Assembly: GCF_020782235.1 (NCBI RefSeq)
Contig: NZ_JAJGNO010000003.1
Coordinates: forward strand, 248,001 to 312,000
DNA length: 64,000 bases
Origin: Sphingobium naphthae
GTDB lineage: Bacteria; Pseudomonadota; Alphaproteobacteria; Sphingomonadales; Sphingomonadaceae
Reading direction: 5' to 3'
The notes below the pieces were generated by a model. It was not told where the DNA came from and made no database searches. It saw only the letters and a list, made by a program, of their open reading frames with translations. Below, one piece after another: positions 46,798 through 57,470 of the stretch. Every line of letters starts with the position of its first letter. Positions within the stretch are counted from its first letter, which is position 1. A program made the translations under genes and the position numbers.

Positions 46798-48462
46798 ATG
46801 CTGACAAGCCTCGCGATCCGCAATGTCGTGCTGATCGAGGCGCTGGACCTGGAGTTCGGCGCCGGCCTTTCCGTTCTGACCGGCGAAACGGGCGCGGGCA
46901 AATCGATCCTGCTCGATTCCCTGGGCCTGGCGCTGGGCGCGCGCGCCGATAGCGGGCTGGTGCGCGCGGGCGAGCAGCAGGCGAGCGTCGTCGCCGCCTT
47001 CGAACCGCCCGCCAGCGATCATCCCGCCGCCGCTCTGCTCGCCGACAATGGCATCGCCATGGAGCCGGGCGAGCCCCTGCTGATCCGCCGCATGGTAAAG
47101 GCCGATGGCGGCAGCCGGGCCTTCGTCAATGACCAGCCCTGTTCCGCCGCACTGCTGCGCGAGCTGGGCGGGTCGCTGGTGGAAATCCACGGCCAGCATG
47201 ATGATCGCGGCCTGCTCAATCCCCGCGGGCATCGGGCGCTGCTCGACAGCTATGGCCGCTGTGACGCCGCGGCGGTGGCGACGGCGCATACGGCCTGGCG
47301 CGCGGCCGCCAGGGCGCTGGAGCAGGCACGCGAGACGGTGGATACCGCCGCGCGCGATCGCGACTATCTGACGCATGCGGTCGAGGAACTGCGCAGCTTT
47401 GCGCCTCAGCCCGGCGAGGAAGCGACGCTGGCGGAGGAGCGGGCGGCGATGCAGAAGGGCGCGCGTCTGACCGATGATCTCAGCGTCATCAGCGATTGCC
47501 TGACCGGTTCCGATGGCGGTTTGGCCCAATTGCGCCAGGCCGCGCGCCGGCTCGACCGCATCGCGGGCGAAGAGCCGCTGCTGACCGCCGTGCTGGAAGC
47601 GCTGGACCGCGCCGTAGTAGAAGCGGGGGAGGCGGAGGATCGGCTTGCCGAAGCCGCCGAGGCGCTCAGCTTCGATCCCGCTCGCCTCGACTCCATCGAA
47701 ACGCGGCTCTTCGATCTGCGCGGGCTCGCCCGCAAACATCAGGTCGCACCCGATGATCTGGCAGCGCTTGGCGAAGACATGGCCGTCAGGCTCGCCGCGA
47801 TTGAAGGCGGGGAAGAGCATATCGCCGCGCTGGAACAGGATGTCGCGCACAAGGCGGACGCCTATCGCGCCGCCGCGCAGGCCTTGTCGGCGGAGCGCCA
47901 GCTGGCTGCCGGTCGCCTGGATGCGGCGGTAGCGGGCGAACTCGCGCCGCTGAAGCTGGACGCGGCTCGTTTCCGTACCGTGGTCGCCCCGCTGGACCAG
48001 GGGCAGTGGAGCGCCCAGGGCATGGACCGGGTCGAATTCGAAATCTCCACCAACCCCGGCGCGCCCTTCGCGCCGCTCGCCAAGATCGCGAGCGGCGGCG
48101 AATTGTCGCGCTTCATCCTGGCGCTCAAGGTCGCGCTGGCCGAGCGGGGCGGGGCGGACACGCTGATCTTCGACGAAATCGACCGGGGTGTGGGCGGCGC
48201 GGTGGCGGACGCGATCGGCGAGCGGCTTTCCCGCCTGGCGCAGAGCAATCAAATCCTCGTCGTCACTCACAGCCCGCAGGTCGCGGCGCGCGGTGCTGGC
48301 CATATGCTGATCGCCAAGTCGAGCGACGGCACCGTCACCCGCACCGGCGTCCACGCGCTCGAACCGGCCGAACGCCGCGAGGAAATCGCCCGCATGCTGT
48401 CGGGCGCGGAAATCACCGCCGAAGCCCGGGCGCAGGCGGAGCGGTTGCTGGAGCGGGTTTGA
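46798..48462 (+). CDS. recN: DNA repair protein RecN
   Basis: A 554-residue SMC-like ATPase of double-strand break repair. It opens MLTSLAIRNVVLIEALDLEF with Walker A GETGAGKSILLD; the middle is a coiled coil (about residues 155-340); the C terminus has the ABC signature region ASGGELSRFILALK, Walker B TLIFDEIDRGVGG and THSPQVAARG. Length is standard. Start ATG at 46798. It lies between bamD and two small genes before ligA. Confidence 0.97.
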   Translation: MLTSLAIRNVVLIEALDLEFGAGLSVLTGETGAGKSILLDSLGLALGARADSGLVRAGEQQASVVAAFEPPASDHPAAALLADNGIAMEPGEPLLIRRMVKADGGSRAFVNDQPCSAALLRELGGSLVEIHGQHDDRGLLNPRGHRALLDSYGRCDAAAVATAHTAWRAAARALEQARETVDTAARDRDYLTHAVEELRSFAPQPGEEATLAEERAAMQKGARLTDDLSVISDCLTGSDGGLAQLRQAARRLDRIAGEEPLLTAVLEALDRAVVEAGEAEDRLAEAAEALSFDPARLDSIETRLFDLRGLARKHQVAPDDLAALGEDMAVRLAAIEGGEEHIAALEQDVAHKADAYRAAAQALSAERQLAAGRLDAAVAGELAPLKLDAARFRTVVAPLDQGQWSAQGMDRVEFEISTNPGAPFAPLAKIASGGELSRFILALKVALAERGGADTLIFDEIDRGVGGAVADAIGERLSRLAQSNQILVVTHSPQVAARGAGHMLIAKSSDGTVTRTGVHALEPAERREEIARMLSGAEITAEARAQAERLLERV

Positions 48463-48479
48463 AGCACAGACTTCGCCTT

Positions 48480-48520
48480 CCGTTCGCCCCGAGCTTGTCG
48501 AAGGGCCGTCCTTTCTCCTA
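48480..48520. repeat. CCCGAGCTTGTCGAAGGG-type dispersed repeat
   Basis: TTCGCCCCGAGCTTGTCGAAGGGC is a widely dispersed intergenic motif in sphingomonads. Other copies in this window are near 51765-51800 and, diverged and inverted, near 32862-32880. It forms an imperfect stem. It lies just after recN. Confidence 0.5.
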
Positions 48521-48580
48521 AATGCGTGCAGGGCTCCGACCGGCTTACCGAGTTTGTCGCAAGTTCAAACGGAGTATGGT

Positions 48581-48952
48581 ATGCAAAGTCGCCGCGACAT
48601 TCTTGCAATCGGCTCGGCCACCTTTGCCGCCGCCGCCATTCCCGTCGGCGCGCAGGAGGCGAAGCCCCGCTACGGTCTGATCGGCCAGATGCTGAGCGCA
48701 CCCGGCAAACGCGAAGAACTGGTCGCAATTCTTACCCAAGCCACGGCCGACATGCCCGGCTGCCTCTCCTACATCGTTGCGCTCGACAGTGGCAATCCCG
48801 ACGCGCTCTGGATCACCGAAGTCTGGGATAGCCGCGAAAGCCACGCCGCCTCGCTGAAACTCCCCGCCGTCCGCGCGGCCATCGCGAAAGCGCGGCCCCT
48901 CATCACGGGCTTCCCGCAAAATTTCGAAACGGTGCCGGTGGCAGGTGTTTGA
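48581..48952 (+). CDS. Antibiotic-biosynthesis-monooxygenase (ABM) fold protein with a Tat-like signal
   Basis: A 123-residue protein. The N terminus MQSRRDILAIGSATFAAAAI has a twin-arginine pattern (SRRDIL) and a hydrophobic stretch ending near GAQ, so it is probably exported by Tat. The mature part has the ABM fold pattern: RYGLIGQMLSAPGKREELVA, MPGCLSYIVALDSGNPDALW, ITEVWDSRESHAASL. Such proteins degrade quinones or heme or act as small oxygenases. GGAG precedes the ATG. It overlaps the next gene (TGATG). Confidence 0.8.
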   Translation: MQSRRDILAIGSATFAAAAIPVGAQEAKPRYGLIGQMLSAPGKREELVAILTQATADMPGCLSYIVALDSGNPDALWITEVWDSRESHAASLKLPAVRAAIAKARPLITGFPQNFETVPVAGV

Positions 48953-49269
48953 TGGTGCTATTGCGCGCCTCGACACTTGCCGCGTTAGGCCAAGTAGCAA
49001 TGATCCCCGCCGTCGCGTTTATAGCCTTTACTGGCGTGGCAATCATGCTGGGCGTGGGCTTACTCGTCTATGGTCTGCCCAATCTCTACATGGTCTTGGT
49101 GGGGATCGCCCTCTTGGGTGGTTGGCTGATCTCTTGCCGCGGGGTCGTGGTTGGGATGCAGGCCGTTTTCGATCCCGATGCGAAGGCGCTCGGCATCACC
49201 GCAGTCTATGGGCTGTTGGCTGGTGCTGGACTGACCGCTTTGTTGAGCGGCTTCGGGGGTGTCTGGTAG
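48952..49269 (+). CDS. Small membrane protein, unknown
   Basis: A 105-residue protein with about three hydrophobic segments (ALGQVAMIPAVAFIAFTGVA, LYMVLVGIALLGGWLIS, and a C-terminal GLLAGAGLTALLSG). It is translationally coupled to the ABM-fold gene (TGATG), so the two may work together at the membrane. Codon use is slightly less GC-biased than in recN or the start of ligA. No family recognised. Confidence 0.55.
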   Translation: MVLLRASTLAALGQVAMIPAVAFIAFTGVAIMLGVGLLVYGLPNLYMVLVGIALLGGWLISCRGVVVGMQAVFDPDAKALGITAVYGLLAGAGLTALLSGFGGVW

Positions 49270-49344
49270 GAAGAAGTTTTCCGTTCTTGGCTGTCACAGC
49301 CAAGGTCGGCATTGATGGCTTTCACCTTCGCGGCGTTACACGAC

Positions 49345-49422
49345 CGTGCTCCTGCGAACGCAGGAGCCCAGGGTTGACGGGAGTGAGCCTGCACTCTGGG
49401 CTCCTGCTTTCGCAGGAGCACG
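49345..49422. repeat. 30-base near-perfect inverted repeat (BIME-like) upstream of ligA
   Basis: The left arm (49345-49374) and right arm (49393-49422) are complementary at about 28 of 30 positions. Each arm is itself a small hairpin (GCTCCTGCG-AA-CGCAGGAGC). The arms are separated by 18 bases. This is the layout of a bacterial interspersed mosaic element. It lies 20 bases before the ligA start and could cap the ligA transcript. Confidence 0.7.
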
Positions 49423-49433
49423 GGAGGCGTTAA

Positions 49434-51752
<2,319 letters not shown>

Positions 51753-51764
51753 ACCGCCACTTCC

Positions 51765-51800
51765 GTTCGCTCACAGCTTGTCGAAGCTTGTCCTGAACGG
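51765..51800. repeat. GCTTGTCGAAG-type dispersed repeat after ligA
   Basis: Contains CGTTCGCTCACAGCTTGTCGA followed by AGCTTGTCCTGAACGG, a diverged copy of the motif after recN. It lies between ligA and the convergent cysH gene and may serve as an end-of-transcript hairpin. The region 51753-51866 holds nothing else. Confidence 0.4.
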
Positions 51801-51866
51801 CGGCGCGGACGGCAGCACGACTGAAGGCCGAACGACTTCAACCGGAATGCAAACGGGCCCGCCGCT

Positions 51867-52673
51867 TCAGAATACCGGCATGTTCGCCGGATCGTCGGCA
51901 TCGTCGCTCGCGCCCGGAATGGGGCTGACGGGCGTGTGGATGCCGCATTCCACCTTGTCCCATCCGCGCCAGCGACCCGCGCGCGGGTCTTCACCCGGCA
52001 GCACCTTGGACGTGCAGGGCTCGCAGCCGATCGACAGATAGCCCTGTGCCTCCAGTGGATGACGCGGCAGGTCACGCTCGGCGAAATAGGCCTCCAGATC
52101 GGCCTTGGTCCAGTCGCCGAGCGGGTTGAGCTTCAGACGGCCATCCTCCACCTCGAAACGGGGCAGGTTCTGGCGCGTCACCGACTGGAACGCCTTGCGC
52201 CCGGAAATCCAGGCGTCGAGCCCACCCTTGGCGCGCTTCATCGGCTCGACCTTGCGGATCTCGCAGCAGCCATCGGGATCATAGGACCAGCGTAGCCCGG
52301 TTTCGTCCTTCTTCGCGATCACGTCGGGCAGCGGCGCGACGGTGCGGCTGTCGGTGAAGCCAAGCCGCTTGATCAGCGTGTCGCGATAGTTCAGCGTTTC
52401 GGCGAACATCTTGAGCGTGTCGACGAAGATCACCGGCACGGTCCGGTCCGCCCTGGCCACCAGATCGAGCAGCACCGCGCTTTCCGTGCCGAAGGACGAA
52501 ACGACGGCGACATTGCCGGCGAGACCTTCGGCGAACACGGTCTTGAGCATGGTCAGCGTGTCGACGCCCTCGAAGCGCGCATTGAGCGCGTCGGCTTCCT
52601 CCTGGGTGAAGGCGGGCCGGGTATCGATCACATCGATGTGCCGCTCTGACATCTGGCGGGCGGGTTCAGCCAT
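51867..52673 (-). CDS. cysH: Phosphoadenylyl/adenylyl-sulfate reductase
   Basis: A 268-residue thioredoxin-dependent reductase yielding sulfite from APS or PAPS. Cys136-Cys137 and Cys217-x2-Cys220 would bind the 4Fe-4S cluster found in APS-type enzymes, and the catalytic Cys243 is in ECGIH. SSFGTESAVLLDL binds the nucleotide. The cluster motif predicts APS preference. The ATG at 52673 overlaps the DUF934 stop by 8 bases; the frame upstream has no homology. Last gene of the sulfate assimilation operon. Confidence 0.95.
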   Translation of the reverse strand: MAEPARQMSERHIDVIDTRPAFTQEEADALNARFEGVDTLTMLKTVFAEGLAGNVAVVSSFGTESAVLLDLVARADRTVPVIFVDTLKMFAETLNYRDTLIKRLGFTDSRTVAPLPDVIAKKDETGLRWSYDPDGCCEIRKVEPMKRAKGGLDAWISGRKAFQSVTRQNLPRFEVEDGRLKLNPLGDWTKADLEAYFAERDLPRHPLEAQGYLSIGCEPCTSKVLPGEDPRAGRWRGWDKVECGIHTPVSPIPGASDDADDPANMPVF

Positions 52674-53106
52674 GTATTTTCTCCGGATGCCGTTTCGCCC
52701 AAACGGGCGCACGGCCATCGACCGATTTCTGGTAGACGTCCGCATAGCGGGTGAGGGCGCGCTCGACGGCGGCGTCATCCAGCGCCTTGGACGGATGGAA
52801 ACTGTCAAAGCCGCAGCGGCGCATGGCGACGATCTGATCGACCAGCACGTCGCCCACGGCGCGCAATTCGCCCTGATAGCCCGCTTCGCGCAGGATGCGG
52901 GCGGCCGAATAGCCGCGACCATCGCCAAAGGCGGGAAAGTTCACCTCCACCAGCGAAAGCCGGTCCAGATGCGGCAGCAATTCGCGCGCGTCCTCGCCCG
53001 CCTCGATCCGCACGGCGGTGGAGTTGGACTGGCCGGTGAAGGATTCGACGGTGACCGCAGGCTCCTGCGCGGCTTCGCCGTCGCGGAAGGAGAGGAATTC
53101 AACCAT
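52666..53106 (-). CDS. DUF934 protein of sulfite reduction
   Basis: A 146-residue protein always found beside sulfite reductase in alpha- and betaproteobacteria. It has LPHLDRLSLVEVNFPAFGDG and GRGYSAARILREAGYQGELRAVGDVLVDQI, a conserved core. Role unclear; an accessory to siroheme sulfite reductase is likely. It overlaps both neighbours by 8 bases, showing tight coupling of cysI, this gene and cysH. Confidence 0.92.
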   Translation of the reverse strand: MVEFLSFRDGEAAQEPAVTVESFTGQSNSTAVRIEAGEDARELLPHLDRLSLVEVNFPAFGDGRGYSAARILREAGYQGELRAVGDVLVDQIVAMRRCGFDSFHPSKALDDAAVERALTRYADVYQKSVDGRAPVWAKRHPEKIHG

Positions 53107-54730
53107 AGATCGCCTCCTTGAAGGGCTTCATGCCGATGCGGCGATAGGTGTCGAGGAAGCGTTCGCCCTGCGCCCGCTGGGCGAGATAGATGTCGGTGAC
53201 CTTCTCGATCGCATCGACCACGCCATCCTCGGAAAAGCCGGGGCCGGTGATCTGGCCGAGCGACGCATCCTCCGCGCCCGATCCGCCGAGCAGCAGCTGG
53301 AAATTCTCCACGCCCTTCCGGTCCACGCCAAGGATGCCGATATGGCCGGCATGATGGTGGCCGCAGGCGTTGATGCAGCCCGAAATCTTGAGCTTGAGCT
53401 CGCCCAGTTCCGCCTGCCGTTCATTGTCGGCGAAGCGCTGCGCGATCTTCTGCGCCAGCGGGATCGACCGCGCATTGGCAAGCGCGCAATAATCGAGCCC
53501 AGGGCAGGCGATGATGTCGGTGATGAGGTCGAGATTGGCCTCGGCCAGACCCGCTTCCTCCAACTGTTGCCAGATGGCGTGGAGGTCCGCCTTCCGGACA
53601 TGCGGCAGGACGAGATTCTGCGCGTGGGTGACGCGGATTTCATTTAGCGAATAGCGTTCCGCCAGATCCGCGACCAAGGCCATCTGCTCGGCCGACGCGT
53701 CGCCGGGGATGCCGGTCAGCGGCTTCAGGCTGATATTGACGATCGCATAGCCCGGCGCCTTGTGCGCTGCGACCTGCCGGTCGACCCACAGGGCAAAGGC
53801 CGGATCGCTCCGGTCGATCTCTTCGGGCAGGCCCGTCTCATAGTCGGGCGCAGCGAAGAAGGCGCGGATGCGGTCCAGTTCCTCGGTCGGCGGATTGAGG
53901 CCCAGGTCGCGCATCTGCGCAAACTCTTCCTCCACCTGCCGCTTATATTCCTCGACACCCAGTTCATGGACCAGGATCTTGATCCGCGCCTTGTACTTGT
54001 TGTCGCGGCGACCGTAGCGATTATAGACGCGCAGGCACGCCTCCAGATAGGAGACGATCTCCTCTTCCGGCACGAAATCGCGGATCAGCGGCGCGACCAT
54101 GGGGGTGCGGCCCATGCCGCCCCCGGCATAGACTTCCGCGCCGATAAGGCCGTCGCGCGCCACCAGCTTGAGGCCGATATCGTGCAGCCGCATCGCCGCG
54201 CGATCGTCATCCGACGCGATCACCGCGATCTTGAACTTGCGCGGCAGATAGGTGAATTCCGGATGGAAGCTCGACCATTGGCGCAGCAGTTCCGCCCAGG
54301 GGCGCGGGTCCGCCACTTCGTCGGCCGACACGCCGGCATATTGGTCGGAGCTGATATTGCGGATGCAATTGCCGCTGGTCTGGATGGCATGCATCTCGAC
54401 ACTCGCCAGCTCGGCGAGGATTTCGGGCGCATCGGCCAGCTTGATCCAGTTATACTGCAGATTCTGGCGCGTGGTGAAGTGGCCATAGCCCTTGTCATAT
54501 TTCGCTGCGATTTCCCCCAGCTTGCGCAACTGCCGGGCGCTGAGCGTCCCATAGGGGATGGCGACGCGCAGCATATAGGCATGCAGCTGGAGATAGAGGC
54601 CGTTCATCAGCCGCAGCGGCTTGAACTGATCCTCGGTCAGCGCGCCGGCCAGGCGGCGCTGCACCTGGTCGCGAAATTCCTCGACCCGTGCGTCGACGAT
54701 GGACTGGTCATAGCTGTCGTAGCGATACAT
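53099..54730 (-). CDS. cysI: Nitrite/sulfite reductase, ferredoxin-type siroheme (CysI-like)
   Basis: A 543-residue hemoprotein reducing sulfite to sulfide with six electrons. Siroheme/4Fe-4S cysteines are in CPGLDYCALANA and GCINACGHHH. The duplicated N-terminal half has LYLQLHAYMLRVAIPYGTLS and TRQNLQYNWIKL. The neighbours cysH and cobA support sulfite rather than nitrite. It overlaps DUF934 and starts 2 bases after the DUF2849 stop. No separate CysJ flavoprotein is present in the operon. Confidence 0.93.
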   Translation of the reverse strand: MYRYDSYDQSIVDARVEEFRDQVQRRLAGALTEDQFKPLRLMNGLYLQLHAYMLRVAIPYGTLSARQLRKLGEIAAKYDKGYGHFTTRQNLQYNWIKLADAPEILAELASVEMHAIQTSGNCIRNISSDQYAGVSADEVADPRPWAELLRQWSSFHPEFTYLPRKFKIAVIASDDDRAAMRLHDIGLKLVARDGLIGAEVYAGGGMGRTPMVAPLIRDFVPEEEIVSYLEACLRVYNRYGRRDNKYKARIKILVHELGVEEYKRQVEEEFAQMRDLGLNPPTEELDRIRAFFAAPDYETGLPEEIDRSDPAFALWVDRQVAAHKAPGYAIVNISLKPLTGIPGDASAEQMALVADLAERYSLNEIRVTHAQNLVLPHVRKADLHAIWQQLEEAGLAEANLDLITDIIACPGLDYCALANARSIPLAQKIAQRFADNERQAELGELKLKISGCINACGHHHAGHIGILGVDRKGVENFQLLLGGSGAEDASLGQITGPGFSEDGVVDAIEKVTDIYLAQRAQGERFLDTYRRIGMKPFKEAIYG

Positions 54731-54732
54731 GG

Positions 54733-55029
54733 TCAGATCACCCAGTTGCCGGCATCGGCATCATTTGGTTTGAGGTTGAGGTCGGGGCGCACCGTCGGCC
54801 CCAGCGCGCGAATGCGATCCTTGATATGGGCGGGGCGCACGCCCTCGTCGGTCAGCGTCGCGTCGATCACATAGGCGCCCACGACGCGCAGCGCGGCTTC
54901 CTCGGTGCGGGCGAGGTCATCGCCCTGCTCGCCGACATCGACGCTGTCGCCCACCTGGCGCGACCAGCCGTCGCCCGCCCACCAGATGACGTCGCCGGTC
55001 ACCAGGTCATTGCCCGTCAATATCTTCAT
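54733..55029 (-). CDS. DUF2849 protein
   Basis: A 98-residue protein starting MKILTGNDLVTGDVIWWAGD, the DUF2849 pattern found beside cysG/cysI in alphaproteobacteria. C terminus acidic. Function unknown; the conserved place in the sulfite-reduction operon implies an accessory role. It overlaps the methyltransferase gene (ATGA) and has cysI 2 bases downstream. The upstream extension of the frame lies inside cobA and is a shadow. Confidence 0.88.
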   Translation of the reverse strand: MKILTGNDLVTGDVIWWAGDGWSRQVGDSVDVGEQGDDLARTEEAALRVVGAYVIDATLTDEGVRPAHIKDRIRALGPTVRPDLNLKPNDADAGNWVI

Positions 55030-55895
55030 TCTACCCTTTTCCCGTTCGGGCTGTCGGAGCCCTGTCCGTCTTCTGCTCTCTCGTCGCTCCAAACGAACGG
55101 CCGGCCCTCGACAGGCGCGGGCCGGACGGACGCGAGCATGTCGCGATAACCCTGCAAGCTGTCCTGCGCCAGCGCGTGCGCCGCCACTTCGCCGACCACG
55201 ATCAGCGCGGGACTTTTCACCTGTTCCCGCGCGACCATGTCGCCCAGATCGGCGAGCAGGGTGCGCAGGGTCCGCATATCGGCGCGCGTCCCATTTTCCA
55301 GCACCGCGACCGGAATGGCAGGGGAGACCCCATCGGCGACCAGCTTGTCGGCGATGTCGGCCGCCGTCGCGACGCCCATATAGATGACGAGCGTGCGTCC
55401 CTGGCCCGCCAGGCCCGACCAGTCCTGTGCCGTCAGGCCCTTGCACTGGCCCGCGACGAAGCTGACCGCGCTCGATGCCGCGCGATGAGTGAGCGGCAAT
55501 TGCGCAGACGCCGCGCTGCCGATCGCCGCGCTGATGCCGGGCACCACCTCCACCGGCACGCCGGCGGCGCGGCAGGCGTCGACTTCCTCGCCGCCGCGGC
55601 CGAAGATGAACGGGTCGCCGCCTTTCAACCGCACGACTTTGCGCCCCTCGCGCGCCAGTTCGACCAGCAGGGCGCTGATCGCGTCCTGCGGCATGGAATG
55701 GCGGCTGCGCTGCTTGGCGACCGAGATCAGGTCGGCATCCGGCGCGGCGAGCGCCAGGATCGCGTCGGACACCAGCCCGTCATGCACGATCACGTCCGCC
55801 GCGCCGATCAGGCGCGCGGCCTTGATCGTCAGCAGGTCCGGATCGCCCGGCCCCGCGCCGACCAGAAAGACGGTGGCGGGTATCGTTTCAGCCAT
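55026..55895 (-). CDS. cobA: Uroporphyrinogen-III C-methyltransferase
   Basis: A 289-residue SAM-dependent enzyme making precorrin-2, the siroheme and B12 precursor. It has VFLVGAGPGDPDLLTIKAAR, VIVHDGLVS, VVRLKGGDPFIFGRGGEE and VVPGISAAIGSAA. It covers only the methyltransferase half of CysG, so the oxidase/chelatase is elsewhere. The ATG at 55895 fits; an ATG three codons before is possible. First gene of the operon, supplying siroheme for CysI. Confidence 0.95.
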   Translation of the reverse strand: MAETIPATVFLVGAGPGDPDLLTIKAARLIGAADVIVHDGLVSDAILALAAPDADLISVAKQRSRHSMPQDAISALLVELAREGRKVVRLKGGDPFIFGRGGEEVDACRAAGVPVEVVPGISAAIGSAASAQLPLTHRAASSAVSFVAGQCKGLTAQDWSGLAGQGRTLVIYMGVATAADIADKLVADGVSPAIPVAVLENGTRADMRTLRTLLADLGDMVAREQVKSPALIVVGEVAAHALAQDSLQGYRDMLASVRPAPVEGRPFVWSDERAEDGQGSDSPNGKRVE

Positions 55896-55991
55896 GCAGC
55901 GCACATGGCGAAAGCCCCCGGCCAGTTCAATTCAGAATGGATATGGGGGGGATTAGGAAATGTTTTTGCGTGGCCAGGGGCGGCGCGCGCC

Positions 55992-57425
55992 TCAGTCGCC
56001 CATTGCGCTGACGTCGACGTCTTTCAGGCCCACGCCGATCGATGCGCGCGGCGTCTCCAGTTCGGCGGAGACCACCGGATAGGCGCAATAATCGGCAGCG
56101 TAATAGGCGCTCGGCCGATGATTGCCCGATATGCCGACGCCCCCGAACGGCGCATTGGACGCCGCTCCGTTGGTCGGCCGGTTCCAGTGAATGAGGCCCG
56201 CCCGCACATTGGACCAGAATTGATTATATTGCTCGGGCGTCCCGCCGATCAGCGATGCGGCCAGGCCATAGCGGCTGTTATTGGCTTCGGCGATCGCTTC
56301 GCCAAATTCCCTGACGCGGATGACCTGCAGCAGCGGGCCGAACAGCTCGACATCGGGTCGCTCCTTCATCGCGGTGACGTCGATGATCGCCGGGCTGAGG
56401 AAGGGCAGGCCGGGCCGGCTGCGGACCATATGCTTGATCGGCCGCCCGCCATTGCTCATCAGCCACAGAAAGCTTTCGGTCAGCCCGTCGGCGGTCTGAT
56501 TGTCGATGACGGGGCCCATATAAGGGGCGGGGCTGGCATGGGGATGATCGACGATCAACCGGTCGGCCAGCTTCTTCACTTCCGCGATCAGCGTGTCGGC
56601 GATGGCGTCGCGCACGATCAGGCGGCTGGCGGCGGTGCAGCGCTGGCCGCTGCTCAGGAAGGCGGACTGGATGACGATCGCGGCGGCGGCGCCGATTTCG
56701 GGCGTGTCCCACACGACGATCGGATTGTTGCCGCCCATTTCCAGCGCCAGGATCTTCGATGGCTGCGCCGCGAACTGGCGATTGATGGCGATGCCGGTCT
56801 GCGCCGATCCGGTGAACAGGATGCCGCCGACATCGGGGTGAGCGGCGAGCGCCTTGCCCGCGTCCGCCCCGCCCAGCAACAGGCGCACCGCGTCAGCGGG
56901 AATGCCCGCCTCGTGCAGCAGCCGCACCAGCATCTCGCCCACCGCCGGCGTCTTTTCCGACGGCTTGAACACCACCGCATTGCCGGCCAGCAGCGCGGGA
57001 ATGATATGTCCGCCGGGCAGATGGGCGGGAAAATTATAGGGGCCAAGCACCGCCATCACGCCATGGGGCTTGTGCCGCACCGACTGGCGCGCGCCCAGAT
57101 TGGCCTCCAGCCGGCGCTGGCCGGTCCGCTCCGAATAGGCGGCGACGCTGATATCCACCTTGCCCATCAGCGCGGTTACTTCCGCCCGTGCGTCCCACAG
57201 CGGCTTGCCGGTTTCGCGCGCGATCAGGTCGGTCAGCGCATCCTCTTCGCGGCGCACGACATTGACGAAGCGGCGCAGCGTTTCGATGCGATAGGCGATC
57301 GGTTGCGCGGCCCATTTGGGCCAGGCGGCGCGCGCGGCGGCCACCTCGATCTCGACGTCGCCCGGCTCCCCCTGCCAGAGCAGGTCGCCGGTGGCGGGTT
57401 CATGGGATGTAAGCGACGCGACCAT
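55992..57425 (-). CDS. astD: Succinylglutamate-semialdehyde dehydrogenase
   Basis: A 477-residue aldehyde dehydrogenase of the AST arginine-degradation group. It has GVMAVLGPYNFPAHLPGGHI, VFKPSEKTPAVGEM, LALEMGGNNPIVVWD with the general-base Glu, and the catalytic Cys in SSGQRCTAASRLIV. ILFTGSAQTG precedes. The other ast genes are not here, so it stands alone behind selO and may be regulated separately. The name rests on family resemblance of motifs (NFPAHLPGG). Confidence 0.9.
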   Translation of the reverse strand: MVASLTSHEPATGDLLWQGEPGDVEIEVAAARAAWPKWAAQPIAYRIETLRRFVNVVRREEDALTDLIARETGKPLWDARAEVTALMGKVDISVAAYSERTGQRRLEANLGARQSVRHKPHGVMAVLGPYNFPAHLPGGHIIPALLAGNAVVFKPSEKTPAVGEMLVRLLHEAGIPADAVRLLLGGADAGKALAAHPDVGGILFTGSAQTGIAINRQFAAQPSKILALEMGGNNPIVVWDTPEIGAAAAIVIQSAFLSSGQRCTAASRLIVRDAIADTLIAEVKKLADRLIVDHPHASPAPYMGPVIDNQTADGLTESFLWLMSNGGRPIKHMVRSRPGLPFLSPAIIDVTAMKERPDVELFGPLLQVIRVREFGEAIAEANNSRYGLAASLIGGTPEQYNQFWSNVRAGLIHWNRPTNGAASNAPFGGVGISGNHRPSAYYAADYCAYPVVSAELETPRASIGVGLKDVDVSAMGD

Positions 57426-57470
57426 TTGAGCAGGGCTATGCCGGAAATTGGTTAATGAAAGAAGAGGGGG

